A model generated the notes under the pieces. The model saw nothing but the letters and a program-made list of their open reading frames with translations, was not told where the DNA came from and made no database searches. Below are positions 1-5,096 of a stretch of 5,096 nt of DNA, in pieces; position 1 is the stretch's first letter; each line of letters begins with the position of its first letter. Made by a program: the position numbers and the translations under genes. Source of the stretch: Prevotella sp. UBA2444 (GTDB taxonomy: Bacteria > Bacteroidota > Bacteroidia > Bacteroidales > Bacteroidaceae); contig DDQK01000018.1 in the NCBI GenBank assembly GCA_002342665.1, forward strand, positions 1,989 through 7,084, in the 5' to 3' direction.

Positions 1-1
1 G

Positions 2-1246
2 GACATCACCGCCGACACCCAGTTGAAGCAGGGTGGCTTCCGACTGACCAGCTACGAGTGGGGCGTCACCTACTCCGGCGTGCTGGCCGCCTATGAAGCC
101 ACAGGCGACGAGGCCTACCGCGACTACGTCGCCAAGCGCCACAAGCTGCTGGCGGAGATAGCCCCCTACTTCGCCAAGATCTACGAGAAGAACAAGCAGA
201 TAGACGGCAACGTGCGCCGCGTCATCGATCCCCATGCCCTCGACGATGCCGGAGCCGTGTGCTGCTCGATGATAAAGGCTGCGATTAAGCAAGAGCAGAG
301 CCAAACTCGTTTGAGCTCTGCCGAGCGTGAGCAGGCTCGGCCAAAGGCCAAATCCATGGGCACCATCTTCAGCTCATCCGACAAGCAACTGAAAGCCCTC
401 ATCGACCAGCGTATCCGTAACTATGCCGACTATGTCATGAACAAGGAGTACCGCCTCAGCGACGGCACCTTCGCCCGTATCCGTCCGCAAAAGAATACGG
501 TGTGGCTCGACGACATGTTCATGGGCGTGCCCACGGTGGCCTATATGGGCAAGTACACCGGCGACGCGAAGTACTATGACGAGGCAGCCAAGCAGGTGCT
601 GCAGTTCGCCAGCCGCATGTGGGTGCCTGAAAAGAATCTGTTCCGCCACGGATGGGTGGAGTCGATGGAGGAGCATCCCGCCTTCCATTGGGGCCGTGCC
701 AACGGCTGGGCCATCCTGACGATGTGCGAGGTGCTCGACGTGCTGCCCGAGAACCATCCGAAGCGGGCTGAGATCATGCAGTTGCTGAAATCACATGTCA
801 AAGGGCTGGCTGCCCTGCAGCACCACGACGGTTTCTGGCATCAGCTGCTCGACCGTAGCGACACCTACCTGGAGTCATCGGCCACGGCCATCTACACCTA
901 CTGTCTGGCCCATGCCATCAACAAGGGATGGATCGACGCCAAGGTCTACGGCCCCGTGGTACAGCTGGCCTGGCACGCCGTGGAGGCATCGGTCAACGAG
1001 AAGGGCCAGGTGACAGACTGCTGCGTGGGCACCGGCATGGGCTTCGACCCGTCGTTCTACGCCTACCGCCCCGTCCACGTGATGGCTGCCCACGGCTATG
1101 GCCCCGTCATTTGGGCCGGTGCCGAGATGCTCAACCTGCTGAAGCAGCAGCACCCGAAGATGAACGACTCCGCCGTCTGGTTCTACGACAACGAGGTACC
1201 GACGAATGCGCCTATCTTCAACTACGACGGCAGCACGCGATTCTAA
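2..1246 (+). CDS. GH105 unsaturated rhamnogalacturonyl hydrolase, 5'-partial
   Basis: The visible 414 residues resemble glycoside hydrolase family 105 (YteR/RhiN type). These enzymes remove the unsaturated galacturonyl residue from the non-reducing end of rhamnogalacturonan oligosaccharides left by lyases. The fold is an (alpha/alpha)6 barrel. Supporting motifs, numbered from the first visible codon, are the WLDDMFMG block around residues 168-175, whose Asp matches the general acid/base Asp of the family, and the HW-GRANGW block around 229-236, matching the substrate-binding His/Arg/Trp region. The reading frame is open to the window edge and the conserved 'W-G-V-T-Y-S-G' helix begins near residue 20, so the true start and any signal peptide lie upstream; the TTG at 23 is not a credible start. 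Residues about 96-120 are an extra basic/polar stretch between two conserved blocks, encoded by nested inverted repeats (separate entry). It is followed after 27 bases by the patatin gene. The family call is firm; exact substrate (rhamnogalacturonan versus another unsaturated uronide) is inferred, helped by the nearby PL11. Confidence 0.9.
   Translation, partial: DITADTQLKQGGFRLTSYEWGVTYSGVLAAYEATGDEAYRDYVAKRHKLLAEIAPYFAKIYEKNKQIDGNVRRVIDPHALDDAGAVCCSMIKAAIKQEQSQTRLSSAEREQARPKAKSMGTIFSSSDKQLKALIDQRIRNYADYVMNKEYRLSDGTFARIRPQKNTVWLDDMFMGVPTVAYMGKYTGDAKYYDEAAKQVLQFASRMWVPEKNLFRHGWVESMEEHPAFHWGRANGWAILTMCEVLDVLPENHPKRAEIMQLLKSHVKGLAALQHHDGFWHQLLDRSDTYLESSATAIYTYCLAHAINKGWIDAKVYGPVVQLAWHAVEASVNEKGQVTDCCVGTGMGFDPSFYAYRPVHVMAAHGYGPVIWAGAEMLNLLKQQHPKMNDSAVWFYDNEVPTNAPIFNYDGSTRF
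287..355. repeat. In-frame palindromic insertion inside the GH105 gene
   Basis: Three inverted repeats are packed together. Hairpin 1 pairs 295-306 with 309-321: GCAGAGC+CAAAC against GTTTG+GCTCTGC, 12 pairs with one unpaired A at 314. Hairpin 2 pairs GCCGAGC (320-326) with GCTCGGC (335-341) across an 8-base loop. A third is GGCC-AAA-GGCC at 339-349. The segment is read in frame as a peptide containing AEREQARPKAK. It falls between the conserved 'DDAGAVCCSMIKA' block and the 'LIDQRIRNYADYVMNKEYRL' block, where GH105 relatives as I know them have only a short connection. Codons here (ACT, CGT, TTG, TCT, CCA) differ from the ACC/CGC/CTG preference around it. Exact boundaries are uncertain by about 10 bases. 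Being a mobile or dispersed repeat is inference; the hairpins themselves are plainly visible. Confidence 0.6.
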
Positions 1247-1273
1247 GCCTGTTTATTATAACCTAATCACGAA
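1247..1273 (+). other. Short GH105-patatin intergenic gap
   Basis: The 27 bases between the GH105 stop and the patatin ATG are AT-rich compared with both genes. They hold no purine-rich Shine-Dalgarno sequence, which is usual for Bacteroidota, and no terminator hairpin. A full Bacteroidota promoter (TTTG near -33 plus TAnnTTTG near -7) is not visible within the gap. Co-transcription of the two genes is therefore likely but not proven. Confidence 0.5.
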
Positions 1274-3502
1274 ATGGACAAAGCAAAACATGTCGCCGTA
1301 CTGCTCCTGATGCTGGCCACAGCCGTCTGCAGCACGGCCCAAGAGAGTACTGCAACGGGACGTAAGCGCGTGGCCGTGGTGCTCAGCGGCGGAGGCGCCA
1401 AGGGCATGGCCCACATCGGTGCACTGAAAGTGATAGAGCGCGCCGGCATCCCCATCGACATCATCACCGGCACCTCCATGGGCAGCATCGTCGGCGGACT
1501 CTACGCCATCGGTTACAACGCCCATGCCCTCGACTCGATGGTGCGGGTACAGGACTGGGGCTACGTGATCTCCGACCGCGAGAACCTCTCCCGTCAGACC
1601 CTGGCCGACCGTCAGCGACAGAACACCTACTTCTATACCACAGGCCTCACCCTGGGCAAGCGCAACCAGACCGACGGCGGCATCATCAAGGGCAAGAACC
1701 TGGCCGAACTCTTCTACAAACTCTGCGAGGGCTACAACGACTCGCTCGACTTCAGCCGCAACCTGCCCATCCCCTTCGCCTGCGTGGCTACGGACATCAT
1801 CGACAACAGCGAGGTGGTGTTCCACAGCGGACGGCTGCCACAGGCCATGCGCGCCTCGATGGCCATCCCTGCCGCCTTCTCGCCTGTCAGGGTGGGCAAG
1901 CATGTGCTCATCGACGGTGGTCTGCGCAACAACTACCCTGCCGACATCGCCCGCCAGATGGGAGCCGACATCATCATCGGCGTCACCGTACAGGGGCCCC
2001 CGAAGACTGCCGAGGACATGGGCAGTGCCATGAGCATCATCAGCCAGATTGTCGACGTAAACTGTAAGAACAAGTACGACGACAACCTCGCCATCACCGA
2101 CGTACCCATCCGTGTGAACACCACTGGCTACGGAGCAGCCAGCTTCACGGCCAACGCCATCGATACCCTCATCCGGCGCGGTGAGGAGGAAGCCATGAAG
2201 CACTGGGACGACCTGCTGGCCCTGAAGCGGCGCATCGGCATCAGCGACGACTTCAAGCCACGCCTGCTGACGCCCCGCCACCCGGACGTGATGACGGGCA
2301 AAAGACGCATCGCCAAAGTCATCTTCCAGAACATGTCGCCGAAGGACGAGCGCTTCCTGCAACGCAAGTTTGACATCCAGCCAGGCGACTCCATCGACAC
2401 GCGCCTGGAGCAACAGCTCACCACGGCCATGCGCCTCGACCTGTTCTACCAGACGGCCGAATGCCGCACGGTGGGCGGGGCCGATGGCGTGAGCGTAGTG
2501 CTCATCGCGGGCAACCGCAAGACCAGCGAGGTGGGCGCGGGCTTCCGCTACGACCTCGAGGAGCATGCCGCCATTCAGCTGGGGGCCAACTTCCCCCTGG
2601 CCTCTGAGACACTGCCCATGGACGGCAGCATCACGCTCCGACTGGGCAAGCGCATGATGGCACGTGCCGGACTCACGCTCCACTCCAACCATATCAACCG
2701 CCCGAAAATCTCATACACATTCCGCCGTAACGACATCGATGTCTATATCGACGGAGAGCGCGACTACAGCATCCTCTACTTCCACCACCAGGCAGAACTG
2801 ATTCCGCTGAACTTCAACATACGCAACTTCAACTTCACCATCGGCGCACGCTGGGACTACCTGCACTACAAAGACCGGCTGATCTCATCGCAGTCGAAAG
2901 ATCTTGAGCTGGAAAATACACACTACTTCAGCTACCGCGCCACCGTCAACTACAACAGTGAAGACAACTGGAGCCTGCCCTCACGCGGCTCGCGCTTCAT
3001 GGCCGAATATGCCTATCTGACGGACAACTTCGCACAGCTCGACGGGGCGCCAGGCATGAGCGACCTCAGAGCCAGCTGGCGCTTCTCTGTGCCACTGACC
3101 AGCCACCTGTCACTGCAGCCCATGCTCTACGGGCGGATGCTCTTCGGAGCCAACATTCCCCTCGTGTTCGGCAATGTCATCGGAGGACACTGGTTTGGCC
3201 ACTACGTAGAACAGCAGATGCCCTTCGCCGGCATGGGCAACATCGAGTATGTCGACCATCACTTCCTGGCCCTCCAACTGCAGGCGCAGCAGCGCATAGG
3301 CTCCAGCCACTATATACAACTGGCCGTTGCAGGAGCACAGCAGGCACCACGACTGGCAGAGATGCTCGACCACCGCACCCTGCTCGGCTACCGGCTGAGC
3401 TACTTCTTCAACTCCCTCATAGGCCCCATCGGTGCCTCGCTGGGCTATAGCAACAAAACGCGCAAGGCCGACTTCTACATCAACCTCGGATTCCAGTTCT
3501 AA
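1274..3502 (+). CDS. Type Vd-like patatin phospholipase with outer-membrane beta-barrel
   Basis: This complete 742-residue protein begins with a signal peptide (short basic N-terminus, hydrophobic residues 7-18, probable cleavage after STA at residue 22). Residues about 33-230 are a patatin domain: oxyanion-hole loop GGGAKG at 39-44, nucleophile elbow GTSMG with Ser68, and Asp214 in DGG, the Ser-Asp dyad of patatin lipases. Residues about 345-415 resemble a POTRA domain. From about 415 to the end, alternating aromatic/polar strands form a BamA-like barrel, and the protein ends in FYINLGFQF, a typical barrel-terminal signal with final Phe. Length and order match the type Vd proteins PlpD (Pseudomonas) and FplA (Fusobacterium), in which the lipase is exported through or displayed by its own barrel. 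Expected activity is phospholipase A/esterase at the outer membrane; the lipid substrate and whether the lipase is released cannot be read from sequence. ATG 1274 is chosen because it immediately precedes the signal peptide. It may be co-transcribed with the GH105 gene. Confidence 0.88.
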   Translation: MDKAKHVAVLLLMLATAVCSTAQESTATGRKRVAVVLSGGGAKGMAHIGALKVIERAGIPIDIITGTSMGSIVGGLYAIGYNAHALDSMVRVQDWGYVISDRENLSRQTLADRQRQNTYFYTTGLTLGKRNQTDGGIIKGKNLAELFYKLCEGYNDSLDFSRNLPIPFACVATDIIDNSEVVFHSGRLPQAMRASMAIPAAFSPVRVGKHVLIDGGLRNNYPADIARQMGADIIIGVTVQGPPKTAEDMGSAMSIISQIVDVNCKNKYDDNLAITDVPIRVNTTGYGAASFTANAIDTLIRRGEEEAMKHWDDLLALKRRIGISDDFKPRLLTPRHPDVMTGKRRIAKVIFQNMSPKDERFLQRKFDIQPGDSIDTRLEQQLTTAMRLDLFYQTAECRTVGGADGVSVVLIAGNRKTSEVGAGFRYDLEEHAAIQLGANFPLASETLPMDGSITLRLGKRMMARAGLTLHSNHINRPKISYTFRRNDIDVYIDGERDYSILYFHHQAELIPLNFNIRNFNFTIGARWDYLHYKDRLISSQSKDLELENTHYFSYRATVNYNSEDNWSLPSRGSRFMAEYAYLTDNFAQLDGAPGMSDLRASWRFSVPLTSHLSLQPMLYGRMLFGANIPLVFGNVIGGHWFGHYVEQQMPFAGMGNIEYVDHHFLALQLQAQQRIGSSHYIQLAVAGAQQAPRLAEMLDHRTLLGYRLSYFFNSLIGPIGASLGYSNKTRKADFYINLGFQF

Positions 3503-3517
3503 TCTACGAAGGACGGA

Positions 3518-3547
3518 TCAGGGGACGGTTCTTGAACCGTCCCCTGA
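3518..3547. repeat. REP-like perfect palindrome in the convergent intergenic region
   Basis: Bases 3518-3531 (TCAGGGGACGGTTC) are perfectly complementary to 3534-3547 (GAACCGTCCCCTGA), leaving a TT centre, so a 14-bp stem forms. It begins 15 bases after the patatin stop. No T-run follows on either strand, so it is not a standard intrinsic terminator. GGACGG also occurs just upstream at 3511-3516 as a short direct repeat of part of the left arm. GGGGACGG/CCGTCCCC palindromes resemble dispersed REP-type elements linked to REP-associated tyrosine transposases; that link is from memory and is inference. It may protect the patatin mRNA 3' end. Confidence 0.6.
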
Positions 3548-3590
3548 CCCATTTAAGAAGCGCGGATGAGGCAAGAGAATCTAATAATAG

Positions 3591-3621
3591 AAAAAAAACG
3601 CTCCCGATTGGGAGCGTTTTT
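3591..3621. terminator. Bidirectional intrinsic terminator between convergent genes
   Basis: The stem CGCTCCC (3599-3605) pairs with GGGAGCG (3610-3616) around a GATT loop. It is preceded by eight A (3591-3598) and followed by five T (3617-3621). Read on the + strand it ends the patatin transcript with a U-run. Read on the - strand it ends the PL11 transcript with a longer U-run, only a few bases past that gene's TAA stop. Both the position and structure fit a shared terminator. Confidence 0.9.
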
Positions 3622-3623
3622 AC

Positions 3624-5096
3624 TTATTCGGCCACAAAGTCGGGCAAATAGAAGCCGAGGTGAGGCGGCTGGTTGTAGGCCGTGTTCTGCCAGGCCACGC
3701 CCATGCGGTAGGTGTGGTCGTGCATCAGCGTCGGCACGCGGTAGTCTGTGGGGATGTTGGTGGTGAAGATGTTCAGCGTGCTGCTGGTGCTGGAATCCCA
3801 GAGGATGAGCTCCTCGCGCCAGTCGCCGAACAGGTCGGCCTGTAGGTTGGGCGTCTTCTTCGTCGAGTTGCAAGTGCTGGAGTTGCCATAGTTGTAGAAC
3901 GTCATCACGCGCTTCCAACTGCTGCCGTCCCAGGCATCGAGGGTATTGCCGTCGAGTGTCTGGTCGTAGCAGGTGCCGTCCCAGTACATTCGGAAATTGA
4001 CGGAGGTGTTCTTCGTGCCAACAAACTCGCCGGTCTGCACGCTGCGCTGAGAGCGCTCGTCGGAAGACCAGAACTCAAAGCCCCGGCTGCCAGGAATCAC
4101 GTCGGCTGCCAGTCCGCGTCCGTTGTCCTTACCTGCGCTGCCACCACGGAAGATGACCTCGCCGGTAGCTGCATCGTGCAGGTCCCATGAGTAGGTACCC
4201 TTCTCTTCATGCACCTCGAACACCTGGAACCCGCCACGGTCGGGATCCATTGTGCTGAGGTGGATGGCGTCGCCGTGGCCGAAGCCAGTGGCATAGAGCA
4301 GCTTACCGTCATCGTCGAGTGCTGCTGAGCCCCAGATGATCTCATCACGACCGTCACCGTCGACATCGGCGATGGAGAGGTTGTGATTGCCGTTGCCGTA
4401 CATCGTGCAGCTGCCCTCGCCGCTGGTGGCTGCAGGAGCCGTCACCTTGGCCGACTCCTTCATGTCGGCACCGATGAGCGACCACTCCGTACGCGAGTCG
4501 GAACGGTGGAGCCAACGGTGCTTCAGCTGCGAGCCGTCGAAATCGACAGCCCAAATGTAGGCGTAAGTATAGTAGCCACGGCTGAAGATGCCACTGGCTG
4601 GAGCGTCGGGGCCGTCGAGACAGGCCACGGCAGCCAGGTAGCGCTCGCCACGGTTGCCGTAGTCGCCACGGTCCTTCTTGCCGCTGCGGTCGTCCCAGTT
4701 GAAGCTGCCCTCAGCCTCGCTGAGCTCGGCCAGCGCATTGCGGTTGGGATAGTAGGCGATGGTGTGGATGGCAGCACCCGTCATTCCGTTGAACACGGTG
4801 AGATACTCCTGTCCGCCGTTGATACGTCCTGCTGAGGTACGCCAGTCCTTCTCGTTGTCAGCAGCCTTGATGGCTTCGTCGGTAGCGGCTTGGTTGACGA
4901 ATTTGCCCTGTCCGTCCTTCGAGCCGGGAGCGGTCTTGCACATCATCTCGGCCACGCCATCGCCGTTGAAGTCGTAGACCATAAACTGCGTGTAGTGGGC
5001 TCCGGCACGGATGTTCACGCCGAGGTCGATACGCCACAGTTTGCTGCCGTTGAGCTTATAGCAGTCGATGTAGACGTTGTCGGTCTTGTCGCTCTG
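3624..5096 (-). CDS. PL11 rhamnogalacturonan lyase, 5'-partial
   Basis: The visible 490 residues match polysaccharide lyase family 11 (Bacillus YesW/YesX type), which cleaves the rhamnose-galacturonate backbone of rhamnogalacturonan I by Ca2+-assisted beta-elimination. The fold is an eight-bladed beta-propeller. Diagnostic features are the segment YIDCYKLNGSKLWRIDLG near the visible N-terminus, then NIRAGAHYTQFMVYDFNGDG, where the D-x-N-x-D-G pattern is a Ca2+-binding loop. Others are a second loop, IADVDGDGRDEIIWG (about 4330-4375), QADLFGDWREELILWD near the C-terminus, and the ending PPHLGFYLPD. The frame stays open to base 5096 with family-typical sequence upstream of the GTG at 5018, so that GTG is not the start. 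Family members are about 600 residues or longer, so roughly 100-150 residues, including any signal peptide, lie outside the window. No C-terminal sorting domain is present. Endo- versus exo-acting mode cannot be decided here. It is convergent to the patatin gene and ends at the shared terminator. Confidence 0.94.
   Translation of the reverse strand, partial: QSDKTDNVYIDCYKLNGSKLWRIDLGVNIRAGAHYTQFMVYDFNGDGVAEMMCKTAPGSKDGQGKFVNQAATDEAIKAADNEKDWRTSAGRINGGQEYLTVFNGMTGAAIHTIAYYPNRNALAELSEAEGSFNWDDRSGKKDRGDYGNRGERYLAAVACLDGPDAPASGIFSRGYYTYAYIWAVDFDGSQLKHRWLHRSDSRTEWSLIGADMKESAKVTAPAATSGEGSCTMYGNGNHNLSIADVDGDGRDEIIWGSAALDDDGKLLYATGFGHGDAIHLSTMDPDRGGFQVFEVHEEKGTYSWDLHDAATGEVIFRGGSAGKDNGRGLAADVIPGSRGFEFWSSDERSQRSVQTGEFVGTKNTSVNFRMYWDGTCYDQTLDGNTLDAWDGSSWKRVMTFYNYGNSSTCNSTKKTPNLQADLFGDWREELILWDSSTSSTLNIFTTNIPTDYRVPTLMHDHTYRMGVAWQNTAYNQPPHLGFYLPDFVAE

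Noticed and set aside
23..25. TTG as the start of the GH105 gene
   Set aside because: The frame is open to base 2 and no signal peptide follows the TTG; conserved GH105 sequence starts almost at once, so the gene begins upstream of the window.
287..355. Insertion as a disabling mutation of GH105
   Set aside because: The frame is kept and all downstream motifs (WLDDMFMG, WGRANGW) are intact, so the gene is not called a pseudogene. An effect on activity remains possible.
1274..1342. Lipoprotein signal (Cys19) in the patatin protein
   Set aside because: The residue before Cys is Val and the -3 residue is Thr, a poor lipobox; STA-Gln just after fits signal peptidase I better.
1256..2692. 478-codon open frame on the - strand opposite the patatin gene
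   Set aside because: It is fully antisense to a gene with clear catalytic motifs and barrel sequence. The translation is rich in His, Val, Ala and Gly with no recognisable domain, as expected for the shadow of a GC-rich gene.
3518..3547. Palindrome as an intrinsic terminator for the patatin gene
   Set aside because: Neither strand has a T-run after the stem, while a standard hairpin with T-runs on both strands lies at 3591-3621.
4383..4835. 150-codon open frame on the + strand opposite PL11
   Set aside because: It overlaps conserved PL11 sequence including a Ca2+-binding loop region and shows no domain of its own; a shadow frame.
5016..5018. GTG as the start of the PL11 gene
   Set aside because: The 26 codons upstream to the window edge are in frame and match PL11 family sequence (YIDCYKLNGSKLWRIDLG), so this is an internal Val codon.

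Overview
This window most likely comes from a Bacteroidota genome, probably a gut or rumen Prevotellaceae-type member. It carries a family GH105 / family PL11 pair for rhamnogalacturonan (pectin) breakdown. The genes lack clear Shine-Dalgarno sequences (seen before the one complete start), and an outer-membrane patatin/barrel protein ends in phenylalanine. The genus assignment is inference; no rRNA or other taxonomic marker is present.

Layout: (1) bases 2-1246, + strand, hold the 3' part of a GH105 unsaturated rhamnogalacturonyl hydrolase whose start lies upstream of the window. (2) After a 27-base gap, bases 1274-3502, + strand, hold a complete patatin-like phospholipase fused to a POTRA-like segment and a C-terminal outer-membrane beta-barrel, the type Vd (PlpD/FplA-like) architecture. 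(3) Bases 3503-3623 are a convergent intergenic region with a 14-bp perfect palindrome and a strong bidirectional intrinsic terminator. (4) Bases 3624-5096, - strand, hold the C-terminal 490 residues of a family PL11 rhamnogalacturonan lyase whose N-terminus lies beyond the window.

The two carbohydrate enzymes act in sequence. PL11 cuts the rhamnogalacturonan-I backbone by beta-elimination and leaves oligosaccharides with an unsaturated galacturonyl end, and GH105 removes that unsaturated residue. They lie on opposite strands, so within this window they are not one operon. The patatin/barrel protein may share a transcript with the GH105 gene, but it has no obvious role in pectin use.

The most unusual signal is inside the GH105 gene. 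About 60-70 bases (roughly 287-355) form a nested set of inverted repeats that is translated in frame. The codon choice differs from the flanks, and the basic/polar peptide sits between two conserved GH105 blocks. It looks like an in-frame palindromic element, analogous in principle to Rickettsia palindromic elements. A second, unrelated REP-like palindrome lies between the convergent genes.
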